Assembly (NCBI GenBank): GCA_963844205.1 | Contig: CAWJNK010000014.1 | Location: 1,426,001-1,490,000 of the forward strand | Origin: DASSUW01 sp963844205 | GTDB lineage: Bacteria; Actinomycetota; Thermoleophilia; Solirubrobacterales; Solirubrobacteraceae | Direction: 5' to 3' | DNA length: 64,000 nt | Part shown: piece by piece, positions 46,054-55,600 of the stretch | Position numbering within the stretch: the first letter of the stretch is position 1 | How the letters are laid out: every line of letters starts with the position of its first letter | Program-made: the position numbers and the translations under genes | Notes under the pieces: model-generated | Database searches by the model: none | Seen by the model: only the letters and a program-made list of their open reading frames with translations | What the model was told of the DNA's origin: nothing

Positions 46054-46238
46054 CGAACGTCAACCGCGCAGGTAGGGGAGGCGGGGAGCCGACGGTTTCG
46101 TGCAATTTCGGACGCGCCCGGCCGCCGAGTTCCACGAAACCCCTCGTATACGGCGGTTTCGTGCGATGTCGGCTCCGGGCGGCGCCGGAATTTCACGAAA
46201 CCGACGGTCCCTGCCGCCCTACCCAGCCGCAGTTCGTC
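46052..46238. repeat. Large nested palindrome, GAACGTCAAC ends
   Basis: Outer arms about 60 nt long: left GACGAAC...GGTAGGGG...CCGACGGTTTCGTG, right its imperfect complement CACGAAACCGACGG...CCTACCC...GTTCGTC. Inside, a second hairpin pairs CCACGAAACC with GGTTTCGTG around CCTCGTATACGG. The left end GAACGTCAACCGCGC matches the element at 11455, as does the loop (CCCCTC then ACGG). The element fills the spacer between two convergent genes. Confidence 0.8.
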
Positions 46239-46239
46239 C

Positions 46240-47229
46240 CTAGACCAGCCCTGCGCAGACCCAGTTGTGGGCGCCGGCGCCGCCGGCCCACAGCGCCGCG
46301 GCGAGCCGGTCCTGCTCGGCCTTCGGCGCCTGGTAGGCGTGCGGCGTCGAGCCGCCGAGCCCCTTCCACGTTTCCGGCAGCATCTGGTAGTAGCCCGACG
46401 CGCCGGCGCCGTTGGGCGGCAGGTTCTGGCCGCCGGACTCGCACTGCACGATCGGCCACGGGATCGCCCACGGGCCTCCCGGCGCGCGCAGCGCCGCCGC
46501 CTCGGCGCGCTTGCGCGCGGCGACCAGCCGGTCGAGCGCGCGCTGGGCCGAGACCCGCCCGGCGCGCGTGCCGGCCAGGGCCTGGGACCGCGCCGCGCGG
46601 GCGCGGACCAGCGTGGCCTGACGGGCGGCCAGGCCGTCCCGCATGCTCGCGAGCGCGGCACGGCGCGCGGCGATCGCGTGCGCAGCCTCGCGGCGCTCGG
46701 CGGCGAGCCGGGCGAGCACGATCGCCGCGTGCCGGGTCCGGACCCGCGCGTCGCGCACGCGCGCGAGGATCTCGGCGTTGCGGGTCCGCACGCGCTTGGC
46801 GAACGCGATCCGCTCGAGCAGGTCGGCGAAGCTGTCCGCCCCCAGCACGAACGACACGATGTCGGGCGGGTCGGCTTTGTAGTCGGCGACGAGCTGTGCG
46901 GCGAGCAGCTCCCGTCCCTCGGCGTGGCGGCGCTTGAGCCGCACGAGCCGGCGGCGCCCCTCGCCGAGCCGCTCCCGCGTCGAAGCCAGCCGCACCTCGG
47001 CCTCGGCCAGGTCGGCCTCCACCGCCGTCAGGCGTCCCTGCACGATCGCCACCTCCCGCCCGGCGCGCGCGACCATCCCCGAGAGCTGGGCGACGGCGCC
47101 GGACAGCGCGCGCTCGCGGTCGCGGCTGCGCTCGATCCGCGAGCGCAGCGACGACTCGCTCTGCGCCGCCGCCGCCGCGGGCGCGACGGCGCCCACGACG
47201 AGCACGGCGAGAAGGGCCATCCAGCGCAA
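46240..47229 (-). CDS. Secreted coiled-coil protein with lysozyme-like (Rpf/transglycosylase) domain
   Basis: 329 residues from a TTG start. Signal peptide RWMALLAVLVVGAVAPAAAA. Residues ~30-240 are a long coiled coil (SLRSRIERSRDRERALSGAV and following), as in peptidoglycan-hydrolase activators. The C-terminal ~80 residues form a lysozyme-like domain: IVQCESGGQNLPPNGAGASG, then YYQMLPETWKGLGGS, with the catalytic Glu in QCESGGQN. Probably cleaves or remodels peptidoglycan. The layout parallels NlpC/P60 coiled-coil hydrolases but with a different catalytic domain. Confidence 0.83.
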   Translation of the reverse strand: MRWMALLAVLVVGAVAPAAAAAQSESSLRSRIERSRDRERALSGAVAQLSGMVARAGREVAIVQGRLTAVEADLAEAEVRLASTRERLGEGRRRLVRLKRRHAEGRELLAAQLVADYKADPPDIVSFVLGADSFADLLERIAFAKRVRTRNAEILARVRDARVRTRHAAIVLARLAAERREAAHAIAARRAALASMRDGLAARQATLVRARAARSQALAGTRAGRVSAQRALDRLVAARKRAEAAALRAPGGPWAIPWPIVQCESGGQNLPPNGAGASGYYQMLPETWKGLGGSTPHAYQAPKAEQDRLAAALWAGGAGAHNWVCAGLV

Positions 47230-47237
47230 GGGCCCCG

Positions 47238-47243
47238 ACGGTA
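47238..47243 (-). promoter_or_regulatory. -10 box (TACCGT) for the lysozyme-like gene
   Basis: Minus-strand TACCGT ends 8 nt before the TTG at 47229 and supports this unusual start codon. Confidence 0.4.
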
Positions 47244-47255
47244 GCGGCGCCCCGC

Positions 47256-48344
47256 TCAGCCCTCCTGCGCTGCAACGGCGGTTGCGGGGACCAGCCGGTA
47301 GAGGCGGAAGAAGTCGTTCTCCACCGGGAGCACCTCGACCGCGCTATAGCCGGCCTCGAGCGCGCAGTCGCGCACCGTCTCGGCGCGCAGGACCGTGCCC
47401 AGGGCCGCCGACGGCTCGTCGACGAGCTGCGTCGGGAGGCAGTGGGTGACGCTCCAGCCGTACATCATCCGCTCGACCTCGTCGCCGGGCGCCGCGAAGC
47501 GCTCGCCGACGCGCTCGTCGACGACGAGGACGGCGCCGTCCGGCGCGGCCGCGGCGCGGGCGGCGCGCAGCGCCTCGACCGGCTGCGGGAGGTCGTGCAG
47601 CGTCTCGAGGATGAGGACGAGGTCGTACGGGCCGTCGGAGAGCGCGGCAGCGTCGCCCTCGAGGAACCGCACGCGGCCGTTGAGCCCGGCCTCCTCGGCG
47701 TGACGGCGGGCGTCGGCGATCGAGCCGGCGTCGGCGTCGACGCCGTCCACCAGCGCGTTCGGGAACGCCTTCGCGATCGCGATCGTCGCCCAGCCCTGGC
47801 CGCAGCCGACGTCGGCGACCCGCGCGGCCGGCTCGGCGCGCAGGCGCGCCGCGACGTCGGGCATCGCATCCAGCCACTCGCGCGGCAGCTCGTGCGTGAA
47901 GGCGGGGCGGTTGATGTGCCCCTGGCCGTGGCGGAACTCGACGCCGTAGGCCGTGTACGGCACGCCGCCGCCGGTGCGGTAAGCCTCGGCCACGCGCGGC
48001 ATGACGCCGCCGATGCCGACGAGCATGTGCGCGAACGGGGCCACGTGCGCCGGGTCGTCGGCGTGCGCGAGGACGCGGGCGTGGTCGGTGGCGAGCCAGC
48101 AGCGGCGCGTCGCCGCGTCCTCGACCTCGAGCAGCCCGGCGACCGCCTGCTGCTCGATCCACTCACGCGCGTACCGGGGCGCGATGCCGGCGCGGGCGGC
48201 GAGCTCGTCGGGCGTCAGGGCGCCGTGACGCTCGAGCGCGCGGTAGAGGCCGAGCTCGACCCCGAGGTAGACGGAGAACAGCTCGAGGGTCCCGAGCGTC
48301 GCGCCGAACAGGCGCTCCGCGAGGGCATCGGTGCGATCGGACAC
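47256..48344 (-). CDS. SAM-dependent methyltransferase with N-terminal winged helix
   Basis: 362 residues. An N-terminal winged-helix/dimerisation domain (LELFSVYLGVELGLYRALER, HGALTPDELAARAGIAPRYA) precedes a Rossmann methyltransferase domain: RVADVGCGQGWATIAIAKAF binds SAM, and YDLVLILETLHDLPQPVEAL follows. This is the build of O-methyltransferase-like regulatory or small-molecule enzymes. Substrate unknown. AAGGAG lies 6 nt before the GTG start at 48344. Confidence 0.85.
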   Translation of the reverse strand: MSDRTDALAERLFGATLGTLELFSVYLGVELGLYRALERHGALTPDELAARAGIAPRYAREWIEQQAVAGLLEVEDAATRRCWLATDHARVLAHADDPAHVAPFAHMLVGIGGVMPRVAEAYRTGGGVPYTAYGVEFRHGQGHINRPAFTHELPREWLDAMPDVAARLRAEPAARVADVGCGQGWATIAIAKAFPNALVDGVDADAGSIADARRHAEEAGLNGRVRFLEGDAAALSDGPYDLVLILETLHDLPQPVEALRAARAAAAPDGAVLVVDERVGERFAAPGDEVERMMYGWSVTHCLPTQLVDEPSAALGTVLRAETVRDCALEAGYSAVEVLPVENDFFRLYRLVPATAVAAQEG

Positions 48345-48462
48345 GTGGGTCTCCTTGCTGATGGTCGGTGCGGATCGCAGCGTCCGGGAGCGCGCCTACG
48401 GCTCGCCTACGGCGTCGCTACGGGTTAGGGTCGACTCAACGCTCTCTCCGGAGGTGGTGGTG

Positions 48463-50124
48463 ATGGAAATGCGCAGAGGCTCAGCCGCTCGTGCGGCGCT
48501 CGTCGCGGCCGTCGCGGCAGCCGGATTCTCGGCTCAGGCCCAGGCGGACACTCGCGTCACGCGTGACGCCACACCAGGCAGCTACGTGCGGTACGACGGC
48601 GCGACCGACGCGACGATGCTCTCGTGCAGCACCGGTCGGCGAAGCCAGAACGAGCCGAGTGTCGCCGTGGACCCGCGCAATCCGCTGGTCGTCGTCGCGG
48701 GCTCCAACGACTACTGCGCGGAGATCCAGAACGGCTCCGGCAACGTGTGGGCCGGCTACTACCGCTCGACGAACGGCGGCACGACCTGGAGCAACAGCCT
48801 GGTCCCGGGCTATCCCGCCGACGAGTCGGCAGCCGGGACTGCGTCGCCCACGCACGGCAGCTGCGCCGCGGCCGGGGACCCGACGCAGGCGTTCGACGGC
48901 GCCGGCCGTCTCTTCTACGGGTTCATCTGCTTCAACCGCGTCAAGCCCACGAACGGCTCGGTCTACGTCGCCACGTACGACCAGGACGGCGGCCGCTACG
49001 TGCGGACCATGCGAGTGGACCGCGGGACCCCGTCGGTGTGGGGGCTGTTCCAGGACAAGATCAACGTGACCGCCGACCAGGTGTCGGGCAACGTCTACGT
49101 GCTGTGGGCGCAGTACACCGGCCAGTCGGGAAACAACACGCTGCACTTCGCGCGGTCGACCGACCACGGCCAGACGTTCTCGAAGCCGGTCAACATCACG
49201 CCCGGGCTCTCCGAGGAGCAGTTCGCCGATGCGACGGTCGGCCCCAACGGGACGCTGTATGTGACGTTCCGGACGATCGCCCACCAGAAGTCGACCGCGG
49301 ACGCGATCTGGCTCGTGCGGTCGACCGATGCCGGCACGTCGTGGTCGGCGCCGCAGCTCGTGGCCTCGATCACGCCGTTCGACTCGAATCAGTTCAGCGG
49401 CAACGGCCTCGACACGTGCGGAGACGGCCCGTTCGCGTGCCCCAGCGGCCTGACGTTCGCGCGCTTCTCGAGCATGTCGGCCGTGGCGGCCGACGCGATG
49501 GGCGTCCACGTCGTCTACAGCGCCGAGACGGCCGCGGGCCAGGCCAAGATCTTCGTGCGCAACTCGCCCGACGGGCTGACCTGGCCGACGGCGTCCCTGA
49601 CGCTCGACAGCGCACCGACCGGGCACCAGTTCTTCCCCGACATCGCCTCGAGCGGCGGGGTCATCTCGGTCGTCTTCCAGGACTCCCGCAGCGACCCGGC
49701 GTACTCGCCGGCCCTGCCGCCGGGCGACACGGCGGCCGGGAGCAACTCCGGCGACGTCGTGCGGGCGATCCTGGCGCGGTCGGCCACCGGCGTGGCGTGG
49801 ACCGAGCAGCAGCTCAGCACCGCCGGCAGCAACCCGAACTGGGAGGTCCGGGGGTCCGTCCGCTCGCCGTTCTTCGGCGACTACAACTACGTCTCCGCCG
49901 TGGGTAGCACCGTGCGGGCCGTGTGGACGGACACGCGCGACCTGGTCCCCGGCAGCGATCCGCGCGAGACCGGCGAGGACGACGACGCGGACGGCTTCGA
50001 CGGGTTCCAGACCTGCACCTGGGTGCCGAACGACATCAACGCGCTCGCCTACAGCTCACCGACGATCGCCGACCCCTGTCTGTCCCAGGGAGCGCTGGAC
50101 CAGAACATCTACATCGCGCCATAG
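48463..50124 (+). CDS. Secreted BNR-repeat (sialidase-like fold) protein
   Basis: 553 residues. CCGGAGG precedes the ATG; a signal peptide (RAALVAAVAAAGFSAQAQAD) follows. Several BNR/Asp-box motifs are visible: YRSTNGGTTWSN, ARSTDHGQTFSK, VRSTDAGTSWSA, VRNSPDGLTW. They define a six-bladed propeller. Eight or more Cys suggest disulfides. Catalytic Arg triad and Tyr of true sialidases cannot be confirmed, so enzymatic activity is not claimed. A TAGGGT box at 48426-48431 fits a 30-nt leader. Confidence 0.8.
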   Translation: MEMRRGSAARAALVAAVAAAGFSAQAQADTRVTRDATPGSYVRYDGATDATMLSCSTGRRSQNEPSVAVDPRNPLVVVAGSNDYCAEIQNGSGNVWAGYYRSTNGGTTWSNSLVPGYPADESAAGTASPTHGSCAAAGDPTQAFDGAGRLFYGFICFNRVKPTNGSVYVATYDQDGGRYVRTMRVDRGTPSVWGLFQDKINVTADQVSGNVYVLWAQYTGQSGNNTLHFARSTDHGQTFSKPVNITPGLSEEQFADATVGPNGTLYVTFRTIAHQKSTADAIWLVRSTDAGTSWSAPQLVASITPFDSNQFSGNGLDTCGDGPFACPSGLTFARFSSMSAVAADAMGVHVVYSAETAAGQAKIFVRNSPDGLTWPTASLTLDSAPTGHQFFPDIASSGGVISVVFQDSRSDPAYSPALPPGDTAAGSNSGDVVRAILARSATGVAWTEQQLSTAGSNPNWEVRGSVRSPFFGDYNYVSAVGSTVRAVWTDTRDLVPGSDPRETGEDDDADGFDGFQTCTWVPNDINALAYSSPTIADPCLSQGALDQNIYIAP

Positions 50125-50134
50125 GCATATGACG

Positions 50135-50163
50135 GGCGGGCGGCGGCCGGACCGCCGCCCGCC
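50135..50163. terminator. Bidirectional GC hairpin terminator
   Basis: A perfect 12-bp stem, GGCGGGCGGCGG against CCGCCGCCCGCC with a 5-nt loop, sits in the 46-bp spacer between two convergent genes. Confidence 0.7.
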
Positions 50164-50170
50164 ACCACGG

Positions 50171-50527
50171 TCAGGCCGGCCGAACGGACCACGGGCCATC
50201 GGCGACCGTGTCGGCGATGGGGACCCGAGCCCGCCGCCGGCGTCGCCGCAGCCAGCGCGCCAGCAGGTACGGCGGCGCGGCGATCACCGCGCCGACGACG
50301 GCGAGGGGCGCCGCCAGCGCGAGCAGCAGGATGACCGGCAGGACGACGAAGAGGATGATCCCGGGCACGGCGAGCAGGAGCACGGGCAGCAGAGCGACGC
50401 CGAGGCCGGCACTGAGATCGATGAGCTCCTCGAGCATTTCTCCGAACGTCGCACGCGGGGGCTGAGGCGTACGCGCGTCGTCGCGCGGCGTCGCCACTGT
50501 CGATGTGGGATGCGTGTGCTTCATCAT
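50171..50527 (-). CDS. Small two-TM membrane protein, putative ECF41 target
   Basis: 118 residues. A polar N-terminus (MKHTHPTSTVATPRDDARTP) is followed by a long hydrophobic stretch forming two TM helices (LGVALLPVLLLAVPGIILFV; VILLLALAAPLAVVGAVIAA) and a very basic RWLRRRRRRAR tail. No family recognised. It is divergent from the epimerase/ECF41 sigma operon and carries a matching promoter (TGTCACA, 15 bp, CGTC) 6 nt from its start. It is therefore likely part of the sigma regulon. Confidence 0.7.
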   Translation of the reverse strand: MMKHTHPTSTVATPRDDARTPQPPRATFGEMLEELIDLSAGLGVALLPVLLLAVPGIILFVVLPVILLLALAAPLAVVGAVIAAPPYLLARWLRRRRRRARVPIADTVADGPWSVRPA

Positions 50528-50533
50528 CCGTAA

Positions 50534-50559
50534 GACGAATCGCGGACCGCGCTGTGACA
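50534..50559 (-). promoter_or_regulatory. ECF41-type promoter for the small membrane protein
   Basis: On the minus strand TGTCACA (50559-50553) and CGTC (50537-50534) are separated by 15 bp. ECF41 sigma factors recognise TGTCACA / CGTC (established). The -10 lies 6 nt from the ATG. Confidence 0.65.
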
Positions 50560-50601
50560 GTCGGCCGGCCCGCGCCGCTCGGACTCCCGCCCGCTGAGCA
50601 C

Positions 50602-50628
50602 TGTCACAGGCGGCGCCTCTCTCTCGTC
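50602..50628 (+). promoter_or_regulatory. ECF41-type promoter for the epimerase-sigma operon
   Basis: TGTCACA (50602-50608), 16-bp spacer, CGTC (50625-50628). The two TGTCACA boxes lie in inverted 10-bp arms, CTGTGACAGT and ACTGTCACAG. Autoregulation by the ECF41 sigma encoded at 51626 is implied. AGAGGAG precedes the ATG at 50660. Confidence 0.75.
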
Positions 50629-50659
50629 TTAGAGGGCATATGGACAAGAGGAGCAAGTC

Positions 50660-51622
50660 ATGAAGGTCTTCGTAGCCGGCGCCACGGGCGCGCTCGGCAG
50701 AGCGCTCGTCCCGCAGCTCGTGGCGCGAGGCCACGAGGTGGTCGGGATGACCAGGAGCGCATCGAACCAGGATCTGGTGCGCAGCCTGGGTGCGCACCCG
50801 GTCGTGGCCGACGCTCTCGACCCCGACGCGGTCGCCCAGGCGGTGGCGTCCGCGGAGCCCGAGGTGATCGTGCATCAGCTCACGGCGCTGTCCGGGAAGC
50901 TGTCCGCGAGGGACATGCGGCACCCCGACCGCTCCTCCGCGGCGACCATGACCAACCGACTGCGTACCGAGGGGACGGACCATCTCCTGGCCGCCGGTCG
51001 CGCCGTGGGGGCACAGCGTTTCGTGGCGCAGAGCTTCGCGGCGTTCCGGTTCGCCCGCACGGGCGGGCCGGTGCAGACCGAGGCCGATCCCCTCGATCCC
51101 AACCCGCCGGAGGCGCTGCGGGATGCACTGGTGGGGATCCTCCATGTGGAGCGGGTGGTGACGACGATCGAGTGGGGCGAGGGTCTCGTGTTGCGCTACG
51201 GCGGCTTCTACGGTCCGGGGACCGCGATCAGCCTGGCTCCGGATGCGGTGATGGCGGCGCCGGTCCGCAAGCGTCGGTTCCCGATCGTCGGCGGCGGTGG
51301 TGGCGTTTGGTCGCACGTTCACATCGACGACGCCGCGGCGGCGACCGTCGCGGCGGTCGACCACGGCCGGCCTGGTATCTACAACGTCGTCGACGACGAC
51401 CCCGCGCCGGTGCGGGAGTGGCTGCCGGTGCTGGCGAGCGCGCTGGGCGCCAAGCCGCCAAGGCGTGTCCCGCGCTGGCTGGGGCGGCTGGCGGCCGGGG
51501 AGATGGCAACGGTAATGATGACCGAGGTGCGAGGCGCGTCGAACGAGAAGGCCAAGCGCGAGCTCGGCTGGAAGCCGCGCTATGCGAGCTGGCGGCAGGG
51601 CTTCGCGCACGGACTCGGCTGA
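50660..51622 (+). CDS. NAD-dependent epimerase/dehydratase family protein (ECF41 partner)
   Basis: 320 residues, extended SDR: MKVFVAGATGALGRALVPQL is the NAD(P)-binding GxxGxxG. A catalytic Tyr of the YxxxK pair is not obvious at the usual site, so activity is uncertain. ECF41 sigma genes are typically adjacent to a COE gene (carboxymuconolactone decarboxylase, oxidoreductase or epimerase), and this is that partner. The sigma gene starts 3 bp after its stop codon. Confidence 0.88.
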   Translation: MKVFVAGATGALGRALVPQLVARGHEVVGMTRSASNQDLVRSLGAHPVVADALDPDAVAQAVASAEPEVIVHQLTALSGKLSARDMRHPDRSSAATMTNRLRTEGTDHLLAAGRAVGAQRFVAQSFAAFRFARTGGPVQTEADPLDPNPPEALRDALVGILHVERVVTTIEWGEGLVLRYGGFYGPGTAISLAPDAVMAAPVRKRRFPIVGGGGGVWSHVHIDDAAAATVAAVDHGRPGIYNVVDDDPAPVREWLPVLASALGAKPPRRVPRWLGRLAAGEMATVMMTEVRGASNEKAKRELGWKPRYASWRQGFAHGLG

Positions 51623-51625
51623 GCG

Positions 51626-52540
51626 ATGACCGACGAAGAGTTCGACGAACTCCGCCCGTCGGCGTTCGCGATCGCCTACCGGATGCTCGGCAGCGTGAGC
51701 GAGGCGGAGGACGTGGTCCAGGAGGGGTTCCTGCGCCTCCACCGGGCGCGCGAGGGCGGCGAGCAGATCGAGTCGCCGCGCGCCTACCTGTCGACGGTGG
51801 TCTCGCGGCTCTCGCTCGACCACCTCCGCTCGGCGCAGGTGCGGCGCGAGACCTACGTGGGCGAGTGGCTGCCGGAGCCGCTCGTGGCGAGCGCCGACGA
51901 CGATCCCGCCCGCACGGCCGAGATGGCGGACTCGCTGTCGCTCGCATTCCTCGTCCTGCTCGAGAGCCTGTCGCCCGAGCAGCGCGCCGCGTTCCTGCTG
52001 CGCGAGGTGTTCGACGAGCCCTACGACCGGATCGCGGAGATCGTCGGCACGAGCGCGCAGAACGCCCGCCAGCTCGCCGCACGGGCGCGACGCCATGTGA
52101 AGGAGCGGCGCCCCCGATTCGAGGCCTCCCGCGAGCAGCGCGAGGAGCTTGCGATCCGCTTCTTCGCGGCCGCTGAGGAGGGCGACCTGGAAGGGCTAGA
52201 GAAGCTGCTGGCGCACGACGTGGTGCTCCGCGGCGACGGTGGCGGCAAGGCGCCCGGCCTCGCACGTGCGGTCCACGGCCGCGGCAGGGTGGCGCGTACG
52301 CTGATCGGAGGGCTGCGCGCCGGAACCCGCCGCTTCGGCGGTTTCACCTTGCGCCGCGAGGAGATCAACGGGCAACCGGGTGCGCTGTTCTACGACCGCG
52401 AGGGCAGGCTGGCCGGCGTGATCATCCTCGACGTCGCGGAGGGCCAGATCCAGGGCGTGAGCTCGATCGTCAACCCGGACAAGCTGCGGCATCTGGGGCC
52501 CGTGGCCGACCTGAGCGCTCTGCTGCGCAAGCGGACCTAG
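51626..52540 (+). CDS. ECF41-family sigma factor with SnoaL-like regulatory domain
   Basis: 304 residues. Sigma region 2: RPSAFAIAYRMLGSVSEAED, then VVQEGFLRLHRAREG; region 4: LSPEQRAAFLLREVFDEPYD, then RIAEIVGTSAQNARQLAARA. The C-terminal ~120 residues form a SnoaL-like domain. All three ECF41 signatures are present: WLPEP in the linker, DGGGK in the SnoaL domain and NPDKL near the end. In ECF41 the fused domain controls activity in place of an anti-sigma factor. Regulates its own promoter and probably the divergent membrane protein gene. Confidence 0.93.
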   Translation: MTDEEFDELRPSAFAIAYRMLGSVSEAEDVVQEGFLRLHRAREGGEQIESPRAYLSTVVSRLSLDHLRSAQVRRETYVGEWLPEPLVASADDDPARTAEMADSLSLAFLVLLESLSPEQRAAFLLREVFDEPYDRIAEIVGTSAQNARQLAARARRHVKERRPRFEASREQREELAIRFFAAAEEGDLEGLEKLLAHDVVLRGDGGGKAPGLARAVHGRGRVARTLIGGLRAGTRRFGGFTLRREEINGQPGALFYDREGRLAGVIILDVAEGQIQGVSSIVNPDKLRHLGPVADLSALLRKRT

Positions 52541-52597
52541 AGAGGACCCACACAGCGATTTACCGGGGGTGTTGTGAAGAGCTTCGGAGGCGCGCAA

Positions 52598-52628
52598 CCG
52601 GCGGTGGGGCGTGACGCCCCACCGCCGG
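52598..52628. terminator. Bidirectional hairpin terminator
   Basis: CCGGCGGTGGGGCGT and ACGCCCCACCGCCGG form a perfect 15-bp inverted repeat with a one-base centre, between the convergent sigma and subtilase-like genes. Confidence 0.75.
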
Positions 52629-52636
52629 AGGCGAGG

Positions 52637-55600
52637 TCAGATCGTGTCGATGATGCTCTGCACGATCGCCCGCTGGGTGTCGATCTGCGCCGGCGTGGAG
52701 GCGGGGTTCAGCCGCACCAGCTCCGCCGCTTGCATCGCCACGTGGAACACCGTGTCGGGTGTGCCGTTGCGATTCGTGTCGACCAGCTCATTCCAGCCGA
52801 CCGCGCCGTTGGCGAAGTTCAGCCAGGCCGCGAGCAAGAGGCGGTCGAGCTGGTCGCGCTTGGCCACGTCCGTGCCCTGGTCGAACAGGATCGCCTGGGC
52901 CTTCACGAACGTCGACGCGTCGCGCGCCTCGTGGTAGACCTTGCTGACGAACGCGGCGATCTCCAGGTAGCAGGTGAGGGTCGCGTTGGTGAAGTCGACG
53001 CCGCCCTTCTGCCGGTACTGCTGCGCCCAGTAGCCGGTTGGTTTCCCTTTGGGCTCGTTGCCCAGGATCAGCACCTTGATCGTGGCCGACGCCGAGCCCG
53101 AGTCGTCGTCGAGCGCCGAGAAGACGACGTCATAGGTGCAGGCCTGACCGAACGCGTGCGACTGCGGATCGGTCACGTCGCGCGGCTGGACCGTCGGGCT
53201 GGGGTCCGGATCGGGGTTCGGCGGATTGACCAGGTACAGCGTCGACGCGTCGACCAGCGGCGGCCCGTCGCCCCAACTCCATGTGAGCGTCAAGTCGTCG
53301 CTGCCAGGATCGGTGGACCGCCCACTGAACGCGACCGGCGCTCCCGCGTTGCCGAGTATCACCGGCGTCCCGTTGATGTCGGTGGCGCCGCCCTCCCCGA
53401 TCGACGCTGTGGGCGGGACGTTGCTCACCGTGACCTGCGTTGTCCTACAGACGTTCGACACGTCATCGTCTGCGCCGCAGACCTTGATCGTGAACGTGCC
53501 GTCGTCGCCGTACGTGTGCGTGATGTCGTACGAGAACGTTGCGTCCGGGCGGACGTTCTCTACGCTCCCGGCGAGCGCGTGCGCGCCCGTGCCGTCGCCG
53601 AAGTCGATCGTCGCGCTGAGCGGGTCCTCCCAGCCCGGATCGGTGATCGAGCCCGAGATCGACATGGCGGAGTTCTCGGCCTTCGGCGAGTTCGTTGTGA
53701 TGGCATTCGTAGTCGGCGCGACGTTTGCGACGTTCACGGTCGTGCTGGCGGTCGCGAACGCGCCGGCCGTGTCGGTCACGCGCAGCCGCACGGTCAGAGC
53801 GCCGTCGCGCCCGACGTTGTCGAACGAAGGCGTCGCGCCGGTGGCGTCGTCGAACGCGCCGTCGTCGTCGAAGTCCCACGCATACGTGAGCGAGTCACCG
53901 GTGTCCGGATCGCTCGAGCCGCTGCCGTCCAGCGTGACGTTGTCGCCTTCCTGCGTGTCGTACGGACCGCCCGCGTCGGCGGTCGGCGGGTCGTTGATCG
54001 CCGCCAGGCAGTCGAGCTGGCCCGCGCCGGTCACATTGTCGACGCCCGCCGGCGCTATGTCCACCGCGGTCGCCGCCAGGCGCGCATTCGTCGTCGCCGG
54101 CGCCGCGGCCGGCTGGTTGAGCTCGTCGCGCAGCAACGCGTCGCAGCCGGCGGCGTGCGGCGCTGCGGCCGACGTGCCGCCGAACGGCGAGCCGAACCCG
54201 CCGACGCCGGTGACGTTGACGTTGTCTGCCGCTCCCCAGGTGGGTGCGCCGGCCGTCTGGTTCAGCGTCCCCGCCACGCCGGCACCGCACGGTCCGGCGG
54301 CACCGCCGGGGCACTGGGTGGTGATCAGCAGCTGGACCGGGCCGCCGGCCGAGAAGTTCTCGAGCGCGCCGCTGTTCTGCGCGTCGAGCGCAGCCGACGA
54401 GGTCGCCGCGCCGGTGTAGTTCGAGTCCGGGTTCAGGCTTCCCGCTCGGGTGACAGCATCGATCGAGGTCGTCCCGCGCATCCGCAGGTCGAGCGTCGGC
54501 ACCGCCACGCCGGCGGGAGCGTTCTCCACGTCGACGACGAGCTTGTAGTTGCCGGGCGCGATGCCGCCAACCTGCTCGAGCGTGTCGCCCACGCCCAGGC
54601 CCTGGCCGTTGTTGCTCTGCGCGACGCACGTCGTTCCTGCGGCGTTGACTACGTACAGGTCGAGATCCGTGAAGCCGCCCTGTCCCGCCGTCGGGGCGAT
54701 CGCGCGCGGTTCGCTCCACTGAAGCGTCGCTGATCCCTGAAGGCCGGCCGGGACTGAGAAGTCGAACGTGTTGTCGGTCCCGCCGGCGATCGCGACGCCG
54801 TTATCAGGCTCGTTGCCGCCGCACGGCCCGGTGCCACCGTCAGGGCCCTGGCCGGTTCCGTTCGCCTGCATGCGCGCCGTGTGGCGGGCGCCGAGGTTGC
54901 CCGCCGAGGAGTGCATCGAGACGCCGCCGGCGGCGATCGCGTCACCGTTCGAGGCGGCCGCTCCGTACTGGAACGCCGGTTCGGCGTCGAACGCGATGTC
55001 CTCGGTGATCACGTCCGCGCGGCCGGCTGCCGCGAGCCAGTTCTGCGCCCCGATGTGACCGGCGACGCCACCGCCCGCCCCCGCGTCGAAGAACAGGCCG
55101 GCGCCCGGCGCCATGTCGTGGACGATCTCGAGCATCGCGGTGCCCTCGTCGCACTGCGGGCTGCCGGCTGCACAGCCGGTGTTATTGACCGTCACGGCCG
55201 GCAGGTCGCTGGCGGCGAGGCTCGGGACGCCATTGGAGATCACGCCGACGTTCACGCCGGCGCCATTGATGCCGCGCGCCTGCACGTCGTCGGCGTTGTG
55301 CAGGGCGACGCCTTGGCTGTTCGTCGGGTTGGTCGGGTGATCGTCGGCCCAGCCGTAGTCCGGCGGCGTGACCGCGGCCACCCATTCCTTGAGGGCGACT
55401 TCGTCGATGAGATCGTGCGGTACCGCCGCGTGGAAGACGCCGAACGAGGGCTGCCCGCGACGTGCCGGCCCCGTCGCCGTCGCGACGATCTTCGCGCCGA
55501 GCCTGACGAGCTCCGCGCGTTCACGCGCACCGACCTGCCCGCGCGCCCAGACGTTGACCTCGATCGAACCGTCCGCGCGGGCTTTCACGACTCGGTTCGA

